A stretch of 64,000 nucleotides of DNA from positions 248,001 through 312,000 of the forward strand of contig CAYJLF010000003.1 in NCBI GenBank assembly GCA_964371055.1, written 5' to 3'. Within the stretch, counting starts at the first letter, position 1; each line of letters opens with the position of its first letter. The notes under the pieces were generated by a model. It saw nothing but the letters and a program-made list of their open reading frames with translations, was not told where the DNA came from and ran no database searches. A program made the translations under genes and the position numbers. Shown in pieces: positions 33,597-41,779 of the stretch. The DNA comes from CAYJLF01 sp964371055. Lineage in GTDB: Bacteria; Eisenbacteria; RBG-16-71-46; CAIMUX01.

Positions 33597-36143
33597 ATGC
33601 GTCGAGTTCTCTGGATCGGAATCATGCTGTTCTCCCTGGCTTCGCTGGTCGGCGCGGCACAGGCAGAGACGGTCTTCATCGCCCGACTCACCGGCAGCCA
33701 GGAGGTTCCCGCGGTCGCGACCGGGGGGTCCGGCTCGGCTGTCTTCCGTCTCACCCCCGATGGTCTTGAGTACTCCGTTACCGTCGATAACCTGAGTGGC
33801 GCTGTTACGGCCGCTCATATCCATGCCGCGCGGGCCGGTCTCAACGGCGGCGTGCGGCGCGATCTGATCTTCACCGGCAACACGGCCAACGGCCTCTGGA
33901 CCCCGACCGAACTCCCGCAGCCGTTCACGGCGACCGAACTGGCCGCGCTGTTCGGGGGCGGGCTCTACGTCAATGTCCACACCGCCGCGAACCCGGGCGG
34001 CGAGGTCCGTGGGCAGATCCTTCCCGGTACGGCTGCGCACCTCTGCGCGATGCTCGATGGGAACCAGGAAGTCCCGGCCGTCGCGACCGGCGCCTCCGGC
34101 ACCGCTTCCGTTGTGCTGACGGAGGAGGGGCTGCGCTACGCGGTGACGGTGGCCGGCCTCTCGGGCGCGGTCACGGCGGCGCACATTCACGGCGGGGCCC
34201 TCGGCGTCAATGGCGGCGTGTTGGCCGCTCTGACCTTCTCGGGCACGAACGCGATCGGCTTCGTCCCGCGGGCGTCGCTGACCAACGCGCAAATCCGCGA
34301 GATCCTGACCGGGAACACCTACGTCAACGTCCACACCGCGGCCAATCCCGGGGGAGAGATTCGCGGGCAGCTCACCCTCAACGGCGCGACCGGCTTCACG
34401 GCCGGGCTGGAGGGGGCGCAGGAGGTGCCACCGAACGGCTCGACCGGCAAGGGGACCGCGGTCCTCAGCCTGACCCCCTCGGGACTCCGTTTCGAGCTCA
34501 CGGTGGACGGCCTCACCGGCCCGATCACCGGGGCTCACATCCACCGTGCTCCGACCGGTTCGAACGGGCCGGTGGTCCGGGACATCCAGCCCGAGTTCGT
34601 GGGCACCACGGGGACGGGGCTCTGGCGCATGGATGATGCCTCGGCGCTGACCGCTGACCTGGTCGCCGCCCTGATCGCCGGCGACCTCTACATCAACGTC
34701 CATACCGCGGCCTTCCCCGGCGGAGAGATCCGCGGGCAGATCACGCCCCGCCCCGGCCTTCTCGCCTCGAGCTACAGCGCCCGCCTGACCGGCGCGCAGG
34801 AGCGTCCGGCCGTGGCGACCGCGGCGCAGGGGACCGGCTGGTTCGTCGTGACCGCGGCCGGGATCGACTACCGCTACACCGTCAGCGGGCTCTCGGGCGC
34901 TATCACGGCCGCTCACCTGCATGGCGCGGGGATCGGCGTGAACGGTGGCGTGATCGTGAATCTGCCGTTCGTCGGCACGACCGGGTCGGGGAGCTTCGTT
35001 CTCGGCCCGGCCGACATGACCTCGTTCATGACCGGCCTGACCTACATCAACGTCCACACCGGCGCAAACCCAGGCGGCGAGATCCGCGGACAGGTGCTGC
35101 CGGCGTCGGGCGCGGCGATGGAAGCGCTCCTGACCTCCAATCAGGAGGTGCCGCCCAACGGCAGCACCGGCCATGCCACCGCCTGCATGCGGCTGACCAA
35201 GGATGGCCTGCAGTTCCGCTTCACGGCCAGTGGCCTGACCGGCGCGATCACGGCCGCGCACTTCCACGGCAACGAGCGGGGTCAGAACGGCGGGGTGACC
35301 CGCGGTCTCGGAGCCGGGGAGCTCGTCGGCGTGAACGGCAACGGCGTCTGGAAGCCTACCGACGCTTCGGCCCTCACCGCCGCGCAGATCCTCAGTCTGT
35401 ACATGGGCCGGCAGTACCTGAACCTGCACACCGGGGCCAATCCGGGTGGGGAAATCCGGGGACAGGTCGATCTGGCCGGCGGGATGGCGAAGGGTGCGTC
35501 CCTCTCCGGACTGAACGAGGTGCCGCCGAACGGATCGGGCGGAGCGGGAAGCCTCGCGGCGGTGCTGACGAGCCAGGGGCTCTTCTATCGCGCGACGGCG
35601 AGTGATCTCGACGGCGCCTTCACCGCCGCGCACTTCCACAACGCCCCCGCGGGCGCGAACGGTGGGGTGGTGCGCGACCTGACCGGCGAGTTCACCGGCC
35701 TCTCGGGCGAAGGGCTGTGGCTCTCCTCGGATGCGCAGCCGCTGAGCCCGGCGCTGGAAGGGGAGTACGTACGTAACCGGATCTACTTCAACCTCCACAC
35801 GTCGGCCTTCCCCGGCGGTGAGGTGCGCGGCGACTTCGGTCCGGTCTTCATGCCCTCTTCGGTCGATTTCGTCGATCGCGCGGCCGCGCTGCGTCTCTCG
35901 AACAGCCCGAACCCGGTGGCGGCGGTGACGACGGTGCGGTTCGCGTTGCCGTCGGCTTCCCAGGTGGATCTGCAGGTCTTCGATCTGTCGGGACGCCGGG
36001 TCGCGACGCTCTTCCAGGGCCGGCTCGAGGCGGGTGATCACGGAGTGCCGTTCGACGCCGCGCGGCTGTCGAACGGCGTCTACTTCTACCGCCTGAGCGC
36101 CGATGGCGTCGAGGCGCGGGAGAAGATGCTTGTCGTCAGATAA
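33597..36143 (+). CDS. Secreted protein with six CHRD domains and a FlgD-like C-terminal domain
   Basis: The 848-residue protein starts at ATG 33597 after AGAGGAGGCCC; the signal peptide ends near AAQAET. Six consecutive CHRD domains of about 125-130 residues fill residues 25-755. Each has a (G/N)xQEVPxxxT start, a central (T/F)AAHxH motif and an end like INVHTxANPGGEIRGQ. CHRD domains, named after chordin, bind proteins in animals; in bacteria they are secreted or cell-surface modules of unknown ligand. The last 85 residues are the FlgD-like domain (SNSPNPVAAVTTVRFALPSA, VFDLSGRRVATL, LSNGVYFYRLSADG). No catalytic motif is seen. The stop codon lies within a 10-bp triplicate repeat. Confidence 0.92.
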   Translation: MRRVLWIGIMLFSLASLVGAAQAETVFIARLTGSQEVPAVATGGSGSAVFRLTPDGLEYSVTVDNLSGAVTAAHIHAARAGLNGGVRRDLIFTGNTANGLWTPTELPQPFTATELAALFGGGLYVNVHTAANPGGEVRGQILPGTAAHLCAMLDGNQEVPAVATGASGTASVVLTEEGLRYAVTVAGLSGAVTAAHIHGGALGVNGGVLAALTFSGTNAIGFVPRASLTNAQIREILTGNTYVNVHTAANPGGEIRGQLTLNGATGFTAGLEGAQEVPPNGSTGKGTAVLSLTPSGLRFELTVDGLTGPITGAHIHRAPTGSNGPVVRDIQPEFVGTTGTGLWRMDDASALTADLVAALIAGDLYINVHTAAFPGGEIRGQITPRPGLLASSYSARLTGAQERPAVATAAQGTGWFVVTAAGIDYRYTVSGLSGAITAAHLHGAGIGVNGGVIVNLPFVGTTGSGSFVLGPADMTSFMTGLTYINVHTGANPGGEIRGQVLPASGAAMEALLTSNQEVPPNGSTGHATACMRLTKDGLQFRFTASGLTGAITAAHFHGNERGQNGGVTRGLGAGELVGVNGNGVWKPTDASALTAAQILSLYMGRQYLNLHTGANPGGEIRGQVDLAGGMAKGASLSGLNEVPPNGSGGAGSLAAVLTSQGLFYRATASDLDGAFTAAHFHNAPAGANGGVVRDLTGEFTGLSGEGLWLSSDAQPLSPALEGEYVRNRIYFNLHTSAFPGGEVRGDFGPVFMPSSVDFVDRAAALRLSNSPNPVAAVTTVRFALPSASQVDLQVFDLSGRRVATLFQGRLEAGDHGVPFDAARLSNGVYFYRLSADGVEAREKMLVVR

Positions 36144-36168
36144 CTGAAGATAACTGAAGATAACTGAC
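36139..36168 (+). repeat. 10-bp tandem triplicate spanning the CHRD gene stop
   Basis: GATAACTGAA, GATAACTGAA, GATAACTGAC occupy 36139-36168. Each copy contains TAA, and the 10-bp period puts a stop in all three forward frames. The repeated GATAAC hexamer at one-helical-turn spacing also looks like an iterated operator, roughly 180 bp upstream of the metal-uptake genes. Confidence 0.85.
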
Positions 36169-36250
36169 GATCCGAAGGTGTCGCCGGTGACGCGGAGACC
36201 GCGGCGAGAGCCGTGATCACCCTGTCGCCGGCGATCTCTTTCGGAGCCGC

Positions 36251-36280
36251 TTGACACTCTCCGTCGTCCGCCCGCATTCT
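36251..36280 (+). promoter_or_regulatory. Candidate promoter of the metal-uptake operon
   Basis: A consensus TTGACA (36251-36256) is followed after 18 bp by CATTCT (36275-36280), a weak -10. It lies 94 bp upstream of the DUF2946-like gene start. Confidence 0.3.
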
Positions 36281-36349
36281 CCCGCGTTGCGAGGGTGTAT
36301 CCAGCCGGGCCGCCGGATCGGCCGGGGATGCTTCCCACGCGGCGAGACG

Positions 36350-36808
36350 ATGCAGATCAACCCGCGAACAAAAGCCCGTTTCCATGCGCCCGGCCTCGCG
36401 GCCGCGGGGGCGTGGGCGCTCGTCCTCTTGCTGCTGTTCCAGGCGGTATCGCCGGGTCTGCACCCCGAGACCGCGCATCGCTCCCCCTGCTCGACGCATG
36501 CGTGCGGGGCGAACCTCCCCGCTGAAGCGGCGGCCGACGAATCCGGTCCGCAACCAGGCGCACTCGCGTTAGAGATAGCCTGCGTGCCCGGGGACGAGGA
36601 CTCCTCGACTCCCCGCCCTCGTCGACACGATCCCCGCACCTGCGGACTCTGCCTCCTTGTCCTGCATCCGCCTGTCGCGCTGCTCGCTCCCTCCGGCTGC
36701 GATCTCTCTTCGGTAATGTCCCCGACGACGACCCCGCGACCGGAGCCCGATCCGGTGGCGGCTCTCTGCTCCTTCCCCGCCTCTCCCCGCGCGCCTCCCC
36801 TCGCCTGA
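36350..36808 (+). CDS. Short secreted Cys/His-containing protein (DUF2946-like)
   Basis: The 152-residue protein starts at ATG 36350. A hydrophobic signal or anchor segment spans about 15-33 (GAWALVLLLLFQAVSPGL). The rest is low-complexity with scattered Cys and His: HRSPCSTHACG near 48-58, a CGLCLLVLH motif near 103-111. This pattern (N-terminal hydrophobic segment, then CxxC-L-H) resembles DUF2946-type proteins often found beside metal-uptake genes. Here it is followed by a porin and zinc-type ABC transporter genes, so a role in periplasmic metal binding is plausible. Family assignment is tentative. Confidence 0.55.
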   Translation: MQINPRTKARFHAPGLAAAGAWALVLLLLFQAVSPGLHPETAHRSPCSTHACGANLPAEAAADESGPQPGALALEIACVPGDEDSSTPRPRRHDPRTCGLCLLVLHPPVALLAPSGCDLSSVMSPTTTPRPEPDPVAALCSFPASPRAPPLA

Positions 36809-36938
36809 GCCCGGCTCTACCCGGCCCTTGACCATGCGGCGTCCCTGACCGGGCGGCCGGCGGCGGTCGCGCTTTCCGCCGCGCGCCTGGGTCTACGACG
36901 CTGATCACCAGAATCTCCTTCGAGGGAGGCTCATCCAG

Positions 36939-38210
36939 ATGCTTCACCAGACCGACTCCCCGCTGAACCGCCATTGCGGCCCCGCATTCGAACGGCCCGC
37001 CGGCCCGCGTTTCTACTTTTTCTTTCCGATCTTCGCCCTCGTCCTCCTGTTGCTCGGGACCGCACCAAGCGTTCACGCCGGCGTGAACAACCCCGACATC
37101 TCCGTGATCGCGCAGCCCTACGTCGAGCTGAGCGATGACCGCGGCGGCGAGGAGGGAAACCCTGACCGCAACCGTCCCCGTCTCCACGCGGGCGAACTGG
37201 AGGTGGTCCTGGAGGCCTACCTCAACCCCTATGCGCGCGGATCGGTCACCCTCGCCTTTGCCGATGAGGAGGTCGGGATGGAAGAGGGGTACTTCGATCT
37301 CGTGCGCGGGCTGCCGGCCGGCCTCGCCCTCCGGGGCGGCCGCTACCGCGCCGGGTTCGGGAAGCTGAACGCGGCGCACCCGCATACCTATCCGTTCGCC
37401 CGCACGTTTCGCACCCTCTCGAGCTACCTGCCCGGGGAGGAGGGGCTGATCGAGAACGGCCTGTCGCTGTCGAAGAGGATCGCCCTGCCGGCCGATGCCG
37501 CCCTGACCGCCAGCGTTGACTGGCTGCAGGGGGACAGCTTCCGGATCGAGCCCGAAAACGAGGAGGAAGGGGGGACTGCCAAGCACGGCGGGACGGCTGC
37601 CGGCGATGGCTCGCGCCCCGCAGTGCTGGGACGGCTGAGCGGCTTCGCGATGACCGGCGAGCAGTCCGGAATCGAGGTCGGTCTGTCGGCGGTCCATGGC
37701 ACGAACGACGCGACCGAAAAGCTGCGCACCACGATCCTGGGCGCCGACCTCAAGGCCAAGTTGTGGAACTCGCCGAGATCGTACCTGGTCGTGCAGGGGG
37801 AGGCGCTGCGCATGGAGCGGGACCAGCCGGTTGAGCACGAGCACGAAGAGGCCTACCGGTTCGCCGCGGGTGAAAGAGCCGACGGAGAGCCCGAGGTTGC
37901 CGAGGAGCACCACGAGACGGTGAAGCCGGTCGGGTTCTACCTCTTCGCCGACTACAACTGGGCCCGGAGGTACAACGTCGGGGCCTCGTTCGAGCGCTAC
38001 CAACAGGCGACCTCCGAAAAGACCTGGGATGCGGCCTACGGCCTCTTCGCCGGATTCTCCCTGATGGAGGAGACGACCTCCTTTCGCTTCGGCTGGGAGA
38101 GGTTCATGCCGGGACGCCCCGATCACCTCGACGAGGATCCCGACGCGATCCACACGTTCACAGTGCGGATGATCTTCTCCATGGGTCCGCACAAGGCACA
38201 CCAATTCTAG
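36939..38210 (+). CDS. Outer-membrane porin-like protein of a zinc-uptake operon, with His/Glu-rich loops
   Basis: The 423-residue protein starts at ATG 36939 after GGGAGGCTCATCCAG, with a signal sequence ending near SVHAGV. The mature protein is a predicted beta-barrel: alternating strands such as ELEVVLEAYLNPYARGSVTL, FYLFADYNWARRYNVGASFE and FRFGWERFMPG, ending VRMIFSMGPHKAHQF. Two acidic/His-rich loops are notable (PVEHEHEEAYRF near 293-304 and EVAEEHHETVKP near 316-327), as expected for a metal-binding channel. It lies 17 bp upstream of znuA on the same strand. It probably lets zinc or a zinc complex cross the outer membrane; no TonB box or plug is present. Confidence 0.75.
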   Translation: MLHQTDSPLNRHCGPAFERPAGPRFYFFFPIFALVLLLLGTAPSVHAGVNNPDISVIAQPYVELSDDRGGEEGNPDRNRPRLHAGELEVVLEAYLNPYARGSVTLAFADEEVGMEEGYFDLVRGLPAGLALRGGRYRAGFGKLNAAHPHTYPFARTFRTLSSYLPGEEGLIENGLSLSKRIALPADAALTASVDWLQGDSFRIEPENEEEGGTAKHGGTAAGDGSRPAVLGRLSGFAMTGEQSGIEVGLSAVHGTNDATEKLRTTILGADLKAKLWNSPRSYLVVQGEALRMERDQPVEHEHEEAYRFAAGERADGEPEVAEEHHETVKPVGFYLFADYNWARRYNVGASFERYQQATSEKTWDAAYGLFAGFSLMEETTSFRFGWERFMPGRPDHLDEDPDAIHTFTVRMIFSMGPHKAHQF

Positions 38211-38227
38211 AGAAGGAGGGGAGGGCC

Positions 38228-39217
38228 ATGTTCCAACGCATACGGTGCCGGCGGCCCGAGCGACACCGGCGGGCGCAGGGGAGCCCCGCTTCCGAGGCGC
38301 GCGGCATCCGACCGGCAATACTCTTGGTGATCGCCGCTCTTTTGGCCATCACCCATCCGGCGGCGGCCACGATCAGGATCGTCGCGTCGGTCAACGATCT
38401 CGCTTCGATCGCCGCCGAAGTGGGGGGGGATCGCGTCGAGGTGCAGTCGATCGCCCGTGCGACGGCCGATGTGCACCGCGTGGAGGTGCTGCCATCCTAC
38501 ATGGTGCGGGTGTCGAAGGCCGACCTCTACCTGAAGGTCGGGTTCGGGCTCGACCAGTGGGCGGATCAGATCATCGACGGATCGCGGAACGGCCGCCTGG
38601 CCATCCTCGACTGCGGGCGCGACATTACAGCCTTGGAGAAGCCGGCCGGCAAGGTCGATGCCTCGATGGGGGATGTGCACCCGGACGGAAATCCGCACTA
38701 CTGGCTCGATCCGCGAAACGGGGCGATCGTCGCCCGCACGGTGGCCGAAGAGCTGGGGCGGCTCGATCCGCCGGGGGCGGAGCAGTACCGGCGGAACGCC
38801 GAGGGTCTGGCCCACAGCGCGGAGGCCTTGCTGGCCGGCGCGAAGGCGCGCGTCGAGTCGATGCCGGTCCGGGCGGTCCTCTCCTACCATTCGTCGTGGG
38901 TCTACCTGGCCGATGCGCTCGGCCTCGAGATCGCGGGGACGGTCGAGCCGGTGCCCGGCATCCCGCCGACGGGCAACCACCTGCAGAAGCTGACCGAGAT
39001 CATCCGCGCGCGATCGGTGCCGGTGTTGCTGCAGGAGCCGTACTTCTCGGACCAGGCCGGGAAGTTCCTCCAGCGCCAGACCGGCATCCGCGTGGCGCGC
39101 GTCTCCGCTTCCTGCGATGAAGCGACGGCGGGAAGCTGGTTGCGGCATCTGGAGGCCGTGATCGCGGCCGTCACGGGCGGCGACTTCGGAGCCGGCGATC
39201 CCGGCGAGGAAGAGTGA
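38228..39217 (+). CDS. znuA: Metal (zinc/manganese) ABC transporter substrate-binding protein
   Basis: The 329-residue protein starts at ATG 38228 after GGAGGGGAGGGCC; a hydrophobic export signal lies at about 29-47. It is a cluster A-I (ZnuA/TroA) binding protein: IRIVASVNDLASIAAEVGGD at the N-terminus and metal ligands His83 (TADVHRVEV), His157 (GNPHYWLDP), His221 (SYHSSWVYLA) and Glu270 (LLQEPYFSD). It lacks the long His-rich loop of classical ZnuA. It delivers the metal to the permease encoded immediately downstream, whose frame overlaps this stop region. Zinc is the likeliest metal, but manganese cannot be excluded. Confidence 0.9.
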   Translation: MFQRIRCRRPERHRRAQGSPASEARGIRPAILLVIAALLAITHPAAATIRIVASVNDLASIAAEVGGDRVEVQSIARATADVHRVEVLPSYMVRVSKADLYLKVGFGLDQWADQIIDGSRNGRLAILDCGRDITALEKPAGKVDASMGDVHPDGNPHYWLDPRNGAIVARTVAEELGRLDPPGAEQYRRNAEGLAHSAEALLAGAKARVESMPVRAVLSYHSSWVYLADALGLEIAGTVEPVPGIPPTGNHLQKLTEIIRARSVPVLLQEPYFSDQAGKFLQRQTGIRVARVSASCDEATAGSWLRHLEAVIAAVTGGDFGAGDPGEEE

Positions 39218-39219
39218 CG

Positions 39220-40041
39220 ATGGAAGCCTTGTCTCTCCCCTTCTTTCGCACCGCGATCCTGGCCAGCCTCGTGCTGGCCGGGATCCACGCCTATCTCGGC
39301 TATCACGTCGTGCGGCGCGGCGTGATCTTCGTCGATCTCGCGCTGGCGCAGATGGCGGCGCTCGGCGTGGCCGTGGCGATCGTCCTCGGCTGCGAGGATC
39401 ACGAATTCCACACCTACCTCCTGGCGCTGGGGATGACGCTGGTGGGAGCGGCGCTCTTTGCGTGGCTGCGCGGGCAGGAGCGCAAGGCGCCGCTCGAGGC
39501 CTTCATCGGCATCGTCTTCGCCACGGCGCAGGCTCTGGTCTTTCTGGTGCTGGAGAAGAGCCCGGCCGGACCGGAGCACCTGAAGGAGACGCTGGTCGGC
39601 TCCCTCTTCACCGTCGATCCGAGCCACGTCTGGAAGACCGCGGGGCTCTATGCGGTCGTGGGCGCGGCGCACTTCGCCTTGCGCCGGCCCTTCTTCGAGA
39701 TCACCGAGGATGCCGAGAGGGCGAGACGGGGCGGGCGCCGCCTCTTCTGGTGGGACTTCGCTTTCTACGGGATCTTCGGGCTGGTCGTGACCTCGAGCGT
39801 GCAGATCGCGGGCGTGCTTCTGGTCTTCGGTTTGCTCGTCATCCCGGCGGTGGCCGGACTCATCACGACCCGGACGCCGGGCGCCGCGCTCGCGGTCGGC
39901 TGGATCTTCGCGTTCGTCGCCTCCACGGCGGGCCTCGTCGGGTCAATCCGGTTCGATCTGCCGGCGGCGCCGAGCATCCTGGTGGCACTCGCCGGGCTGT
40001 TGTTGCTGGTCGGCATCGGGTCGGCGTTGCGGCGGAGGTAG
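39220..40041 (+). CDS. znuB: Metal ABC transporter permease, ABC-3 family
   Basis: The 273-residue protein starts at ATG 39220, 9 bases after GAGGA; GTG 39214 overlapping the znuA stop is an alternative. About eight hydrophobic helices are visible (AILASLVLAGIHAYLGYHVV, GIFGLVVTSSVQIAGVLLVF, ILVALAGLLLLVGIGSALRR). The ABC-3 signature near the cytoplasmic loop is present (VVRRGVIFVDLALAQMAALG). With ZnuA it would import zinc or manganese through the inner membrane. No ATP-binding subunit gene follows within the window; the next gene has its own promoter and is unrelated. The missing ATPase must be encoded elsewhere if this transporter works. Confidence 0.9.
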   Translation: MEALSLPFFRTAILASLVLAGIHAYLGYHVVRRGVIFVDLALAQMAALGVAVAIVLGCEDHEFHTYLLALGMTLVGAALFAWLRGQERKAPLEAFIGIVFATAQALVFLVLEKSPAGPEHLKETLVGSLFTVDPSHVWKTAGLYAVVGAAHFALRRPFFEITEDAERARRGGRRLFWWDFAFYGIFGLVVTSSVQIAGVLLVFGLLVIPAVAGLITTRTPGAALAVGWIFAFVASTAGLVGSIRFDLPAAPSILVALAGLLLLVGIGSALRRR

Positions 40042-40063
40042 GTGGAGTGGAGCGGTCTGTACC

Positions 40064-40093
40064 TTGACCCCGGCTGCTCCCGAGGCGTATTCT
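40064..40093 (+). promoter_or_regulatory. Sigma-70-type promoter of the parallel beta-helix gene
   Basis: TTGACC (40064-40069), an 18-bp spacer and TATTCT (40088-40093) lie just after the znuB stop and 151 bp before ATG 40244. Confidence 0.5.
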
Positions 40094-40243
40094 CGTTGTG
40101 GCGTTCCGGGATGCTCTCCTGGCGCCGCGAGTCCGTGAATGTTCCCTGATCTACGTTCCGGCCTAGAGGGGCAGCGTCGGAACGGGTGGCGAGGTGATGC
40201 GCCGGCTGGCCGATGCGCTGAAGCGCGAGGAGAGGCCAGAGAC

Positions 40244-41590
40244 ATGAAGAAACGTGCGCGACTCTCAGACCCTCGGTTCCTGCTCTTCCTCGCGTTGGTC
40301 CCGTTCGCTTGGGCGATGCCCGCCCGTGCCGCGACCTGGATCGTCGAGCACGATCCGGATCAACCTGAGGGGAGGATCGGCGCGGCCGTGGCCCAAGCCG
40401 CCTCCGGCGACACGATCCTGATCGGTCCGGGGCTCTACTACGAGCACATCGAGGTAGCCCAGACGGAACTGACACTGATCGGACGGGACGGCGCCGGAGC
40501 GACGGTACTGGACGGAAGTCGGCCGGCGGCGCCGGAGGCCGGAGCGATCCTCTACTACGGTACGGCGACGTCGGGTCGGTCGTTGTCACTGCAAGGGTTG
40601 ACGTTTCAGCAGGGACAGGGCAGGCGGATTGGATCGTCGTGGAACACCCGGGGCGGCGCGATCTACTGGCCTGGCGATCTTCACGCTCGGGACTGCGTGT
40701 TCCGGGACAATCGCCTGCTGACCACGATAACAACCGGCGGGGCGATCTTCGTTCCTGGAGTCCATGTGCTCGTGGAGGACTGCGATTTCGTGGGAAACGT
40801 CACCCATCATGGGGGAGGCGATGTCCATAGTGCCTTTCTGTCGAGCCTCGAGATACGGCGGTGCCGCTTCGAGTCCACGGAGTTTGGGTCAGGCGCTCTG
40901 CTCGTCGGTGGTCCCTACGATGCCATCGCACTGATCGAGGACTGCAACTTCCGGGCTTCCGGCGGCCACGACTTCTACACGGCGTTCTTCGACGACGTCG
41001 ATGTGGTTCTGCGGGGCAACCATTTCGAGGATGTTCCACCCAACGGCGGCGGCACGCAGATCGGCTTCGGCCACGTCTACCCGGATGGCGAGGCCACGGA
41101 CATCCTGATGGAGGACAACGAGTTCGTCGGTGGGCCTGCACCGTGGGTCAGCTACATCAACATCGACCAGTCCGCCCCCACTCTGACGGCGCGGGGGAAC
41201 ACGTTTCATCGCGTGCGGTTCTACTCCTCGGTCCTGCGGTCTCTTGTGCTGGAGCGAAACATCTTCTCGGTGTCTCCGGTGGACCTCTGGGCCTCAAGGG
41301 ACATCCGCCTCCTCTGCAATGCGGCTTGGCCGGAGAGCCTGGAGGTGGGGCCGACTTCGATCATCAGCGAGAACTACGGCAACCTCTTCGTCGATCCGCT
41401 TCTTTGCGATCCGGAGAACGGCGACCTGACACTTCGGAGCAACAGCCCTTGCGCCCCGAACAACTCGCCGGCCGGCTGCGGACTGATCGGGGCGTGTGAG
41501 GTCGGCTGCGAGGGAGTGCCGGTAGAGGTGATCACCTGGAGCCGGATCAAGTGGTGGATGCTCGACAAGTCGAACCGGTTCCGGCGGTGA
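40244..41590 (+). CDS. Secreted right-handed parallel beta-helix protein
   Basis: The 448-residue protein starts at ATG 40244 after GAGGAGAGGCC, with a signal peptide ending near ARAATW. An N-terminal segment (RIGAAVAQAASGDTILIGPG, LTLIGRDGAGATVLDGS) is typical of pectate-lyase-like helices that begin with a DUF1565/NosD-type coil. Repeated coils follow (LHARDCVFRDNR, VLVEDCDFVGN, LEIRRCRFES, ALIEDCNFRASG, ILMEDNEFVGG). The end (NLFVDPLLCDPENGDLTLRS...CGLIGACEVGC) is the usual last coil. Such proteins bind or cleave polysaccharide, but no catalytic residues can be assigned. Unlike its neighbours it lacks the FlgD-like domain and ends with EVITWSRIKWWML and a short basic tail. Confidence 0.85.
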   Translation: MKKRARLSDPRFLLFLALVPFAWAMPARAATWIVEHDPDQPEGRIGAAVAQAASGDTILIGPGLYYEHIEVAQTELTLIGRDGAGATVLDGSRPAAPEAGAILYYGTATSGRSLSLQGLTFQQGQGRRIGSSWNTRGGAIYWPGDLHARDCVFRDNRLLTTITTGGAIFVPGVHVLVEDCDFVGNVTHHGGGDVHSAFLSSLEIRRCRFESTEFGSGALLVGGPYDAIALIEDCNFRASGGHDFYTAFFDDVDVVLRGNHFEDVPPNGGGTQIGFGHVYPDGEATDILMEDNEFVGGPAPWVSYINIDQSAPTLTARGNTFHRVRFYSSVLRSLVLERNIFSVSPVDLWASRDIRLLCNAAWPESLEVGPTSIISENYGNLFVDPLLCDPENGDLTLRSNSPCAPNNSPAGCGLIGACEVGCEGVPVEVITWSRIKWWMLDKSNRFRR

Positions 41591-41664
41591 AGAACTGAGC
41601 TACAGGCGGGCCGTGCAGACGTGCGGCCCGCGCGAGGCCTCGCTCCAGGTCATTCTCAACCGCC

Positions 41665-41693
41665 TTGGCCCCGCTCCCGGGATCGCGTAGCAT
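41665..41693 (+). promoter_or_regulatory. Candidate promoter of the choice-of-anchor X protein gene
   Basis: TTGGCC (41665-41670), a 17-bp spacer and TAGCAT (41688-41693) lie 87 bp upstream of ATG 41780. Confidence 0.45.
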
Positions 41694-41779
41694 CGCCCTT
41701 GCTCCCCGGGGGATCGGCGGCGATCGAGGGGGCTGATCGCAACCGGTGTCACCCCCTTCCAGCCGCCTCGAGAACCAGC

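Noticed and set aside
36357..38318. Minus-strand open frame (653 codons) across the DUF2946-like and porin genes
   Set aside because: Spans two plausible plus-strand genes with ribosome-binding sites; its translation is low-complexity and Arg-rich.
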